Origin: Mesobacillus selenatarsenatis SF-1
Lineage (GTDB): Bacteria > Bacillota > Bacilli > Bacillales > Cytobacillaceae
Reading direction: 5' to 3'
Assembly: GCF_000813125.1 (NCBI RefSeq)
Contig: NZ_BASE01000024.1
Location: 1 to 32,871, forward strand
Length of the DNA: 32,871 nt
A program made the position numbers and the translations under genes. Below, piece after piece: positions 15,452 through 22,625 of the stretch. Positions within the stretch are counted from its first letter, which is position 1. Each line of letters opens with the position of its first letter. Below the pieces are notes generated by a model, which was not told the DNA's origin, did not search any database, and saw nothing but the letters and a program-made list of their open reading frames with translations.

Positions 15452-15631
15452 CTAGCTTAATAAAATGAAATTATCCCTAAATTCTCTATCATTGATCGAT
15501 ATCCTGATCCTTAAATCCCTGGTTCGCAGCACATACTCTTTGACCCCGATAAACTCCGATTCAGCAATCAAATAGAATTGAGTCCCTTTTTTCAAACCCT
15601 TAAAGTCGCTTTTTAACATATATCTCTTCAT
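15452..15631 (-). CDS. Small basic protein (59 aa), unknown function
   Basis: A 59-residue frame, MKRYMLKSDFKGLKKGTQ at the N-terminus and DREFRDNFILLS at the C-terminus, rich in Lys, Arg, Asp and Glu. It is short enough to be missed by usual length cut-offs. AGGAG lies about 14 bases before the ATG, longer than usual. Support comes from its position: its stop is 2 bp from the next gene's ATG, in line with the minus-strand run 15631-14001. I do not recognise the family. Confidence 0.5.
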   Translation of the reverse strand: MKRYMLKSDFKGLKKGTQFYLIAESEFIGVKEYVLRTRDLRIRISINDREFRDNFILLS

Positions 15632-15676
15632 TATTATTCTTGTAACTCCTGTAAGTTTCTTTTGAATAAGTTCAAC

Positions 15677-15711
15677 AAAAAGAAGCGTGAATCCTCCAAG
15701 ATTTACGCTTC
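15677..15711 (-). terminator. Intrinsic terminator after the zinc-finger gene
   Basis: Twelve-base-pair stem (15682-15693 with 15700-15711, one wobble), loop CTCCAA, and a T-run on the minus strand. It separates the gene at 15804 from the run starting at 15631. Confidence 0.8.
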
Positions 15712-15803
15712 CTTTGCTAGAATATTGAGCTTTTTAAAATAAACACGTTGCTTGGTGTGAAACCCTTTGACAGCACTTAGTTTTTATACTTCACCTTGTC
15801 CAA

Positions 15804-16013
15804 TTAGCGTGAAGATTTTGGCGGCTGGCACACTTCACATTTGCGCTGGTGATTATCCTTGAATTTCTTGAAGGGTTTTTCAAAATTGTTGCCGCAAGCG
15901 CATTTAAAGAGTAATTTTTGCGAAAAACCATGATATTCTGTCGTCAGCAGCTTACTCTCTGAATTTTTCTCCACAAACTCTCTAATCTTTTCAATCGTCC
16001 ATCGTTTGTTCAT
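15804..16013 (-). CDS. Small zinc-finger protein
   Basis: A 69-residue protein: an N-terminal helix (WTIEKIREFVEKNS), then LLTTEYHGFSQKLLFKCACGNNFEKPFKKF and a final CEVCQPP. The spacing C-A-C-G ... C-x-x-C fits a treble-clef/zinc-ribbon module of the kind found in Bacillus and phage DNA-binding proteins and next to homing-type nucleases. Here it stands alone with no nuclease domain. An upstream in-frame start (16070) lacks a ribosome site, whereas GGAGGTATAGG precedes the ATG at 16013. Confidence 0.7.
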   Translation of the reverse strand: MNKRWTIEKIREFVEKNSESKLLTTEYHGFSQKLLFKCACGNNFEKPFKKFKDNHQRKCEVCQPPKSSR

Positions 16014-16135
16014 GTTCCTATACCTCCATATATGAATCGCCAGTCGGAGGCTTTTCAAGCATCCGTGCAATTATGTTTAAAATCCATCTAAGTTCCTCAT
16101 TATACCATGTGCCGACATACAATTATATAAGCTGA

Positions 16136-16311
16136 TTAGTCTTTATTTTCCTTCTCAAGCAACTCAATTATTCGGTCAAGTTTTCGTTCTACGCTCTTCG
16201 AATTATCAGGTACCTTTATTACGAGTGACCGGACAGCATAAAAACAGCAGCCACAATACCAATTAATAAAATGAAAAAAATAAGCTGAAATAATAGATCC
16301 CCAATGTTCAT
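16136..16311 (-). pseudogene. DUF4083 small membrane protein, frameshifted
   Basis: The ATG at 16311 begins MNIGDLLFQLIFFILLIGIVA, a membrane segment typical of DUF4083 proteins, but the frame ends after 30 codons. The next frame continues smoothly with VRSLVIKVPDNSKSVERKLD and IIELLEKENKD, the family's C-terminal helix. Adding one base to the run of five (A on the plus strand, 16240-16244) restores a 58-residue protein of normal length. So there is a single-base deletion in a homopolymer: a real frameshift or a sequencing error. A GAGGCGGGG ribosome site is present. Confidence 0.75.
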
Positions 16312-16344
16312 CTTAACCCCGCCTCAATATTTAAGTTAATTACC

Positions 16345-16812
16345 CTATAACTCCTTTAATCTCCGTTTCCTTTCATTCTTAATAATTATTTCAAGCGCTT
16401 CTCTTGTTTCAGGATGCAGTATCATTTTTTCTGTAAGTTTTAAGTTCGAAAACTTCACTTTCCTCCCCCACCTTCTCGAAAAAGAACGCCAATCACAAAC
16501 CATTTCTAGTAGATACTTTCTTGGCATTGGCAAGGCTAGTTTTTGATTCGGACCAACTACCTAATACTCCCAATGGTGTTTATTTTTATGTTGATGATGG
16601 AGCCAAGCAAACTTCCATTTCATTTCATCAATAGAATCAATATTCCTATCCAAAAAGAATTTCTTCGTATATGGTATAAATTCCTTTGGATTAAATTTTG
16701 ATAAGTCATGAGTAATCCCCTGTATGTATAAACCCTCTCTCCAACATTCGACTAAAACATTGACTTTATGTTCAATTATATAGAGAAGATATCTCCAGCA
16801 AGCTTTTAGCAT
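16345..16812 (-). pseudogene. DUF5662 family protein, interrupted by one amber codon
   Basis: A continuous frame of 156 codons is split by a single TAG at 16561-16563. The first part carries the family's YIIEHKVNVLVECWREGLYIQG, THDLSKFNPKEF and HHQHKNKHHWEY motifs; the second continues in the same frame with VVGPNQKLALPMPRKYL and MVCDWRSFS. Homologues read ...HHWEYW..., so TAG probably arose from TGG (Trp). The metal-type His residues are intact. The truncated 83-residue product may still be made; an independent start at 16533 for the second half has no clear ribosome site. The ATG at 16812 follows a G-rich ribosome site. Confidence 0.75.
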
Positions 16813-16980
16813 AATACCCCCCTATCTTAATAGAGTATATAGTACGTTCATATTCTCCTTGTTAGGCTGGTATTCCTCCCGATTTGTAATAAAAAGGTAT
16901 TTGTTTGTTATTTATATTGATTTACATTCCTCCCCTCCCGGATTTACTATTAAATTATATTCTGGACAGGGGTGGTATTT

Positions 16981-18057
16981 TTGGAAAAGTATAGAGTGGG
17001 GATTATCGGAACGGGGTTTGGTGCCAAAGTTCATGCGCCAATGATGAACCACCATGATGGATTCGATGTTGTGGCAATCTCTAGTGTATCAAGGGGCAAC
17101 ATTGAGGAAGCACGGAAAGCCAGCGAGATTGAGAATATCTATACTGACTGGCGCCAGATGATTGAGCAGGAAACTCTCGATTTATTGGTAGTCGCTTCGG
17201 CCGTTCATTTACATAAGGAAATGGTTGCCGCTGCTTTCGAAAAGGGAGTTCATGTAGTATGTGAAAAACCAATGGCCATGGATGTTGCTGAAACAGAAGA
17301 AATGATTACGGAAAGAGCCAAGGCAGGCAAACTCGGGCTGATCAATCATGAATTCCGCTTTCTGCCTGCTCGTACGAAGGTAAAAGAAATCATGGAAAGC
17401 GGAAAACTCGGAGGAATTATGCATGTTCGCTACGAGTGCTCTTTTGCGAATTATACCGGACTGACTACAAAACCGCGAGGCTGGCTGGGACAGGAAGAAA
17501 AAGGCGGCGGAATGCTTGGTGCAATCGGATCTCATATGACAGATGCTCTTCAATGGTGGTTGGACAGCTCATTTAAAGAAGTGTTTGCCCGGCTGCCAAT
17601 TCACATCCCCTCCCAGACTGATGAAAATGGGAATACTGAACATCGAACAGCGGACGATGCTTTCCAGATTATCGGCTCTCTTGAAAACGGGGCTACGGTT
17701 ACTCTCGAGCTCCTCTCTGCAGCACGCCAAACGGAGCACACATGGCGACTTGAAATCTACGGTACGGAAGGTACACTTGTTATGCTGGATGACAAAAAGG
17801 TGCTGCTATCCGCAGGAAATTCTCCACTTGAAGAAGTCGAGCTAGTTCCAGATATTGAAGCCCCTGCTACTATGCCGCAAATCGCAGCAAGGTACTATAA
17901 CGGCTTCCAAAGGGCTTTAGATGCCCTGCATGAAACTCTGGCTTCAGGAAAGAAACACCCATACCTCGCTGATTTCGAGCATGGACATGCGACTCAAAAA
18001 GTATTGGATGCAGTAAGGACCTCTGCGCTTGAAGGTCGAAAAATGGAAGTTAAGTAA
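16981..18057 (+). CDS. Gfo/Idh/MocA family oxidoreductase
   Basis: A 358-residue NAD(P)-dependent sugar/inositol-type dehydrogenase. N-terminal Rossmann fold: YRVGIIGTGFGAKVHAPMM, then the CEKPMAMDVAETEEM motif with the conserved Lys. The C-terminal domain begins near EFRFLPARTKVKEIMESGKLG and contains the GAIGSHMTDALQWW motif with the catalytic Asp/His pair. The exact substrate is unknown. The start is the TTG at 16981, six bases after AGGGGTGG; an in-frame GTG at 16972 lies inside the ribosome site. It is a single gene with a strong terminator at 18084-18120; no sugar operon is adjacent. Confidence 0.9.
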   Translation: MEKYRVGIIGTGFGAKVHAPMMNHHDGFDVVAISSVSRGNIEEARKASEIENIYTDWRQMIEQETLDLLVVASAVHLHKEMVAAAFEKGVHVVCEKPMAMDVAETEEMITERAKAGKLGLINHEFRFLPARTKVKEIMESGKLGGIMHVRYECSFANYTGLTTKPRGWLGQEEKGGGMLGAIGSHMTDALQWWLDSSFKEVFARLPIHIPSQTDENGNTEHRTADDAFQIIGSLENGATVTLELLSAARQTEHTWRLEIYGTEGTLVMLDDKKVLLSAGNSPLEEVELVPDIEAPATMPQIAARYYNGFQRALDALHETLASGKKHPYLADFEHGHATQKVLDAVRTSALEGRKMEVK

Positions 18058-18083
18058 AGGATTCACGTTGCAGTAAGCTTAAC

Positions 18084-18121
18084 AGGCATGAGCCAGGTAT
18101 TGAACTGGCTCATGCCTTTAA
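18084..18121 (+). terminator. Intrinsic terminator of the oxidoreductase gene
   Basis: Perfect 13-bp stem AGGCATGAGCCAG (18084-18096) with CTGGCTCATGCCT (18105-18117), followed by TTAATT. Confidence 0.82.
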
Positions 18122-18355
18122 TTATTTCAATAGTCCAGGGTAGTTGCCCTCCATAAAAGTGCCTGACGCTGTGGCCGATGAGAAAATGGGTTTAATCAAA
18201 CGTTTGATTAATAAATTTTGGTACAGGAATGATTGACTTTTTTGAAGCAAAAATCATTTTTAAAGCTGCTCTATTAAAGTGCTAACATAGAATTAGTTCA
18301 CTTTTTCTTAGGCTTAACCCTTTGGACCTGACACTCTAAATCAGACCTTCTTCTC
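18122..18355. other. Intergenic stretch with an orphan palindrome
   Basis: No gene is visible between the oxidoreductase terminator and the SE1832 terminator. Apart from the palindrome at 18192-18211 it holds only A/T-rich sequence and two related short words (CCTGACGCT near 18161 and CCTGACACT near 18327) that I cannot interpret. Confidence 0.4.
18192..18211. promoter_or_regulatory. Perfect 20-bp palindrome, operator-like
   Basis: TTAATCAAACGTTTGATTAA is perfectly self-complementary, centred between 18201 and 18202. Its length and form resemble TetR-family operators, but no TetR gene is in the window and no start codon follows nearby on either strand. Confidence 0.5.
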
Positions 18356-18393
18356 CAAAAAGAAAAGCCTAATTCCTTTAAGGAACAGGGCTT
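18356..18393 (-). terminator. Intrinsic terminator of the SE1832 gene
   Basis: On the minus strand AAGCCCTGTTCCTT pairs imperfectly with AAGGAATTAGGCTT and is followed by TTCTTTTTGG, directly after the stop at 18400. Confidence 0.65.
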
Positions 18394-18399
18394 GTCATT

Positions 18400-18576
18400 C
18401 TACATATCCCGAAGCATGGTGTTTAAGGAGCTTAACTCCTCTTCAATTGCTGCAAGCCTTTTTTCCAGCGGATGCAGATTTCCTTTTACAGATTCCAATT
18501 TTTCGAGATTGTGTTGAAGCTGTAAATACTCATCTTTCAATTCGACTATTTTGTATTCAATTTCTCTTTTATCCAT
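18400..18576 (-). CDS. SE1832 family small coiled-coil protein
   Basis: A 58-residue protein beginning MDKREIEYKIVELKDEYLQL, with LHPLEKRLAAIEEELSSL near the end. It is almost wholly helical and heptad-like, and matches the SE1832 family conserved in Bacillaceae and staphylococci, whose function is unknown. It is shorter than usual length cut-offs. CAGGAGGATC precedes the ATG at 18576 with good spacing, and a terminator follows. The plus-strand frame over the same bases (18447-18707) is an antisense shadow. Confidence 0.82.
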   Translation of the reverse strand: MDKREIEYKIVELKDEYLQLQHNLEKLESVKGNLHPLEKRLAAIEEELSSLNTMLRDM

Positions 18577-18649
18577 TGATTGATCCTCCTGTTATGACGA
18601 TTTCTTTCTTTAGAATAGCGATATCGTGGCGTTTATTCAAGATGCATGC

Positions 18650-18679
18650 AAAAGGCGTACAGATAAGTTTCTGTACGCC
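18650..18679 (-). terminator. Intrinsic terminator of the DUF378 gene
   Basis: Perfect 10-bp stem GGCGTACAGA (18654-18663) with TCTGTACGCC (18670-18679), followed on the minus strand by TTTTGC. Confidence 0.82.
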
Positions 18680-18686
18680 CTTTCCA

Positions 18687-18884
18687 CTATTTATTCACTT
18701 TAGATAAAAGCGTGATGCTGTAAATGGCCGCGAGCCCTACAAGGATATAGACCACTTTTGCGATTGGACTGTCCATGCCTCCGAAAAGACCCCCGACCAA
18801 GTCCCATTCAAATAATCCAACCAATAGCCAATTTAATCCGCCGACAATAAGCAATACTAATGATACCAAATTCAAAGTTTTCAT
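18687..18884 (-). CDS. DUF378 (YuzA-like) membrane protein
   Basis: A 65-residue protein with two transmembrane segments (LVSLVLLIVGGLNWLLVG and VVYILVGLAAIYSITLL). The G-G-L-N-W-L-L-V-G motif defines DUF378; B. subtilis YuzA is a member. The role is unknown. The open frame extends upstream to 18959, but GGTGGTG just before the ATG at 18884 marks the start. It is divergent from the MerR-B12 regulator at 19057. Its promoter (TTGCTT, 17 nt, TATAAT at 18959-18931) is covered by TTGTATAA boxes, so it is likely a target of that regulator. Confidence 0.85.
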   Translation of the reverse strand: MKTLNLVSLVLLIVGGLNWLLVGLFEWDLVGGLFGGMDSPIAKVVYILVGLAAIYSITLLSKVNK

Positions 18885-18898
18885 TTTGACACCACCCA

Positions 18899-18959
18899 TT
18901 GTATAATTTTTGTATAACCTTTCGAGTTTTATTATACAAAACCTATACAAATTAAGCAA
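18899..18959 (-). promoter_or_regulatory. DUF378 promoter overlapped by four TTGTATAA boxes
   Basis: Minus-strand promoter: TTGCTT (18959-18954), 17-nt spacer, TATAAT (18936-18931). Boxes: TTATACAA at 18932-18939 covers the -10, CTATACAA at 18943-18950 lies in the spacer; on the other strand TTGTATAA at 18899-18906 and 18910-18917. Within each pair the starts are exactly 11 bp apart, and the pairs face each other. CarH-type MerR regulators bind tandem repeats spaced 11 bp. This suggests repression of the DUF378 gene by the regulator at 19057. Confidence 0.6.
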
Positions 18960-19005
18960 ACATTTTATATATTTTTATTTAATTGTTGATTTAACAGCTT
19001 TAAAG

Positions 19006-19036
19006 TTGTGTAATTATTGTATAACTTATCTATAAT
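19006..19036 (+). promoter_or_regulatory. Promoter and tandem boxes before the MerR-B12 gene
   Basis: TATAAT at 19031-19036, with a possible -35 TTGTGT at 19006-19011 (19-nt spacer). TTGTGTAA (19006-19013) and TTGTATAA (19017-19024) start 11 bp apart, and a weaker ATCTATAA follows at 19028, again 11 bp on. Binding here would block the gene's own promoter, so autorepression is likely. Another TTGTATAG at 19057-19064 overlaps the start codon and is out of phase, perhaps by chance. Confidence 0.55.
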
Positions 19037-19056
19037 GATGAGTGGAGGTGACAAGT

Positions 19057-19929
19057 TTGTATAGCATCAAGCAGGTATCAGAACGATTGGATATACCCGC
19101 CGTTACGATCAGGGCGTGGGAAAATCGCTACAATGTCGTAGCTCCGAGCAGGACCGAGGGCGGCCATCGTTTATATAGTGAAAAGGATGTTGAAACACTT
19201 AAGTGGATTAAAGCACAAATACACGATAAGAATATGAAAATCAGCGACGCAGTCAGATTGCTGAAGGAAACCCCTCCGGTTTCTGCCCCAGCTCCTTCAC
19301 AGAGCAACAAGTACGACGATCTTAAAGTTCAGCTTTACGAAGCATTGGTCAACCTTGATACCCAGGAAGCAAATCAGATTGCAGACCTTGCTTTTTCCTT
19401 GTATGACTATGAAGAGGTATTCCATCACATATTGGTTCAGGTTTTGTATAAGGTTGGCGATGAATGGGAAAATGGTGCCATCAGCGTTGCCCAGGAGCAT
19501 TTTGCTTCGCAGTTCATCATCAACCGCTGCACCCAGTTCCTGAGAATTCTGCCTGTGAATCCAGCCCTCCCGAAAGTGTTGGCGTTCTGTCCAGAAGGAG
19601 AGCAACATCAAATCGGCTTGATGGTCTTCAGCTTATTTTTAAAAAAGAAGGGCCATGACGTCATCTATTTAGGCCCAAATACACCACTTGCAGGATTATC
19701 AGATTTAATAAAAATGAAAAACATTCGCGTTGTCGCGATTTCAATGACAAATCCGAATCCCATTAAAAAGGTAGAGGACTGGATTCAATCATGCCTCAAA
19801 ATGGATCCATCCCTGAAGTTCATTGTCGGGGGCAGCTGCGTAACAGATTGTCCAAAGCTGGAGTCCAAGTCTGTCAGCTACTCATTGGGATTCGATTGGG
19901 ATGTATGGTATGACTCATTTATGCGCTGA
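19057..19929 (+). CDS. MerR-family regulator with cobalamin-binding domain (CarH/LitR-like)
   Basis: A 290-residue transcription regulator. Residues 1-70: MerR winged helix (YSIKQVSERLDIPAVTIRAW, then RTEGGHRLYSEKDV). Residues about 85-165: helical B12-capping domain. Residues about 170-290: Rossmann-like B12-binding domain. Trp137 and Glu147-His148 (DEWENG...VAQEH) have the same relative spacing as Trp131 and Glu141-His142 of Thermus CarH, and E-Q-H184-Q-I-G matches the B12 domain E/DxHxxG motif. CarH/LitR proteins bind DNA in the dark with adenosylcobalamin and release it in light. The start is TTG at 19057, seven bases after TGGAGGTG; the GTG at 19042 lies inside the ribosome site. Likely targets: itself, DUF378, perhaps the MMPL gene. 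Confidence 0.85.
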   Translation: MYSIKQVSERLDIPAVTIRAWENRYNVVAPSRTEGGHRLYSEKDVETLKWIKAQIHDKNMKISDAVRLLKETPPVSAPAPSQSNKYDDLKVQLYEALVNLDTQEANQIADLAFSLYDYEEVFHHILVQVLYKVGDEWENGAISVAQEHFASQFIINRCTQFLRILPVNPALPKVLAFCPEGEQHQIGLMVFSLFLKKKGHDVIYLGPNTPLAGLSDLIKMKNIRVVAISMTNPNPIKKVEDWIQSCLKMDPSLKFIVGGSCVTDCPKLESKSVSYSLGFDWDVWYDSFMR

Positions 19930-20021
19930 TATTTTATTAACAGAAACTCTATAAATACATGGATTTTTCAGAGGAATGAAATGGTAAGATTAGAATGGAA
20001 TCTTATCAGGGAGGTTTACTA

Positions 20022-22145
20022 GTGAAAAAGCTGTTATATCCAATTACCGATTGGGTTTCAACGAAGCGTGGAATGTGGATCACAATCATCGCCTGGCTGG
20101 TCCTTACGGTTGGTTTAAGTGCAGGACCAATGCTTAGTGAATATAAAACAACCAATTTCCAATCGCTTCCTGATGAAGCACAATCAATGGTAGCAGAGAA
20201 AAAGACTGAAGAACTCTTTCCAAATGAACAAGGAACACCGGGAATCCTGGTCTTCCACAATAAAAATGGCGACATCAATCTGGATGAAGTCAAACAAATT
20301 CTGAACGGAATTATTGCCGAAGATATAGAAGGAATTGAAACCATCGTTGATATCAGCGCTCTTCCTCCCCAAGCTTTGGGAGGCTTCACATCAGAAGATG
20401 GCTCAACGATGATCGTCCCGATGGAGCTGGAAAAAGGGCTCGGGAACAGCCAGTATTCCGAAATTAACGACAAGGCCTTGGAAACCGGCAACGAGATTGC
20501 TGAAGACCTTGAAAGCACGGAATTTTATATTACTGGACCTGCCGGTATTGCCGGCGATACAGTCAAGCTTTTTGAACAAGCTGACTTTGTCCTGTTGATC
20601 GCAACCGTCTTGATCATTTTAATCTTGTTGATTGTCATTTATCGTTCACCGCTGCTAGCGATCATTCCGCTGCTCGCAACTGTTATCGTCTATCAGGTCG
20701 TTAACCAAAGTGTGGCACTGATGGGTGCAGGCGGCCTGGAGGTCAGCAGCCAAACTTCATCCATCATGAGTATCCTGCTTTTTGCAGCAGTCATTGACTA
20801 TTCACTGTTCGTCTTCTCACGTTACCGCGAGGAACTGAACAAATATGAGAGCAAGTACGAAGCAATGAAATACGCAATGCGTGCTACCGGTGAACCCGTC
20901 TTCTTCGCAGGAGGCACTGTGTTAGCTGCGATGCTGATACTATTCTTTGCCGATTTCCGCGATTACCTGAACTTCGCACCTGTTTTCGGGACGGCCATGT
21001 TCTTCATCATGATCGCGTCGGTCACATTGCTGCCGGCACTATTTACATTATTCGGACGTAAAGCATTCTGGCCGAAGGTACCGAAGTACGGCCAGGAAAC
21101 CGAAGTGAAGCACGGAATCTGGGGACCGGTCGCCAGATTCGTCGTTAACAAACCTGGAATATCAGGTGGAATCGTTGCCGCATTTTTAGTTCTCACAGCA
21201 TTCAATGTCTTCAATCTCGACTTTGAATTCGATACGGTAAAAAAATTCCCTGAGGACCTGCCTTCACGTGTTGGCTATGAAATCGTCGAGGAAAGGTTCG
21301 ATAAAGGGGAACTGGCACCAACGACATTGGTGGTTGTCAGTGAGGATGCTTTTACCGAGGAAGATACAAAAGCCATCATCGATCAATGGCAAAGCTATGA
21401 TGAAATCGCCTCCGTCCGGGTATCCGCTCAAACCGAGAATGCCAAGGCCATGAAGCTGGGCGTTGCGCTATCGATGAATCCATATTCTACAGAAGCGATT
21501 GATTTTATCGGTGATTTACGCTCGGAAACTCCAGAGTTATTGGAGGAGTTATCGATTAATGGAGAAGCCTATTATAGCGGAGTCACAGCAAAGCTTTTGG
21601 ACGAGCGGGAAATCAATAATCGCGATATAGTAAAAATCGTGCTCCTGGAAACAGTGTTGATTCTCGTTCTCTTGTACGCTCTCACTCGTTCGATCAAGAT
21701 GTCCATCTACATGATGGGAACTATACTATTATCATACTTATCTGCGCTGGGGCTGGGTATTTTCCTCGTCGACGTCTTATTTGGCTTCGAAGCCCTAAGC
21801 TCGCGCGTTCCAGTTTATGCCTTCATCTTCCTGGTGGCATTGGGAATCGATTATAACATCATCCTGGCCTCCCGGTTCATTGAAGAGCGTAAGGCACACA
21901 AAGTCAAGGATGCCCTTGAAATCGCCATCCGCAATACCGGCGGCGTGATTTCATCAGCGGGTGTCATCCTGGCCGCAACCTTTGCAGCTCTGACAACGAT
22001 GCCAATCGCCGACCTGTTCGTCTTCGGCTTCATCGTCGCAGTCGGAATCCTGATTGATACCTTCCTCGTGCGCGGCATGCTGCTGCCAGCATTGATTCTT
22101 TTCTTTGAAAAAGATCAGAAAACAGCTGAAGCGCAACAGAACTAG
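20022..22145 (+). CDS. MMPL family transporter (RND superfamily)
   Basis: A 707-residue membrane transporter with the two-half MMPL layout: TM1, an extracytoplasmic domain, a block of five TMs, then the same pattern again. The proton-relay type motifs AAVIDYSLFVFSRYREE and VALGIDYNIILASRFIEER occupy equivalent places in the two halves. Related Bacillus proteins are YdgH/YdfJ; family members export lipids or hydrophobic compounds, driven by protons. The GTG at 20022 follows GGGAGG by seven bases; the longer frame from 19995 has no ribosome site. It begins 92 bp after the MerR-B12 gene with no terminator between, so co-transcription is possible. Terminator at 22151-22190. Confidence 0.88.
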   Translation: MKKLLYPITDWVSTKRGMWITIIAWLVLTVGLSAGPMLSEYKTTNFQSLPDEAQSMVAEKKTEELFPNEQGTPGILVFHNKNGDINLDEVKQILNGIIAEDIEGIETIVDISALPPQALGGFTSEDGSTMIVPMELEKGLGNSQYSEINDKALETGNEIAEDLESTEFYITGPAGIAGDTVKLFEQADFVLLIATVLIILILLIVIYRSPLLAIIPLLATVIVYQVVNQSVALMGAGGLEVSSQTSSIMSILLFAAVIDYSLFVFSRYREELNKYESKYEAMKYAMRATGEPVFFAGGTVLAAMLILFFADFRDYLNFAPVFGTAMFFIMIASVTLLPALFTLFGRKAFWPKVPKYGQETEVKHGIWGPVARFVVNKPGISGGIVAAFLVLTAFNVFNLDFEFDTVKKFPEDLPSRVGYEIVEERFDKGELAPTTLVVVSEDAFTEEDTKAIIDQWQSYDEIASVRVSAQTENAKAMKLGVALSMNPYSTEAIDFIGDLRSETPELLEELSINGEAYYSGVTAKLLDEREINNRDIVKIVLLETVLILVLLYALTRSIKMSIYMMGTILLSYLSALGLGIFLVDVLFGFEALSSRVPVYAFIFLVALGIDYNIILASRFIEERKAHKVKDALEIAIRNTGGVISSAGVILAATFAALTTMPIADLFVFGFIVAVGILIDTFLVRGMLLPALILFFEKDQKTAEAQQN

Positions 22146-22150
22146 AAAAA

Positions 22151-22190
22151 GGCAATCTCAGTAGCAGTAGCTATGGGATTGCCTCTTTTT
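22151..22190 (+). terminator. Intrinsic terminator of the MMPL gene
   Basis: GGCAATCTCA (22151-22160) pairs with TGGGATTGCC (22174-22183), followed by TCTTTTT. Array C starts immediately afterwards. Confidence 0.78.
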
Positions 22191-22193
22191 ATA

Positions 22194-22600
22194 TAATCGG
22201 ACACTTTATCACGATCGCTATGGATTTCAGTCCTTCATGCCCCTGGTGACGGACATTTTTTCATGAGTTCACGGGATTTCTGTCCTTCATAGCCCCGATG
22301 ACGGACACTTTCACATGAGTTCACGGGATTTCTGTCCGTCATAGCCTTGATGACGGACACTTTTTCATGATTTCACGGAGTTTCTGTCCGTCATAGCCCC
22401 GATGACGGACACTTTCACATGAGTTCACGAGATTTTTGTCCGTCATAGCCTAGATGACGGACACTTTTTCATGATTTTACTGGATTTCTGTCCGTCATAA
22501 CCATGATGACGGACATTTTTTCATGAGTTCACGAGATTTCTGTCCGTCATAGCCTCGATGACGGACACTTTTTCATGATTTTACTGGATTTCTGAACGAC
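22194..22600 (+). repeat. 52-bp stem-loop repeat, seven units plus a partial (array C)
   Basis: Right arms (ATGACGGACA type) begin at 22246, 22298, 22350, 22402, 22454, 22506 and 22558, all exactly 52 bp apart, with a partial copy at 22194. Most units have a perfect 10-bp stem (TGTCCGTCAT with ATGACGGACA), a 7-nt loop such as AGCCTTG, and a 25-nt linker beginning CTTTTTCATGA. The T-run after the stem makes each unit resemble a weak plus-strand terminator. It fills the gap between the convergent MMPL and selO genes. Confidence 0.9.
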
Positions 22601-22625
22601 TCTTAGGTTTAAGCACAGAAGCAAA

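Noticed and set aside
18447-18707. 86-codon plus-strand frame
   Set aside because: Antisense to the SE1832 gene (18400-18576), which has the better ribosome site and a family match.
22194-22600. CRISPR array
   Set aside because: Regular 52-bp spacing looked CRISPR-like, but the whole unit repeats, including the 25-nt linker; there are no unique spacers and no cas genes. The same holds for the arrays at 25.2 and 32.6 kb.
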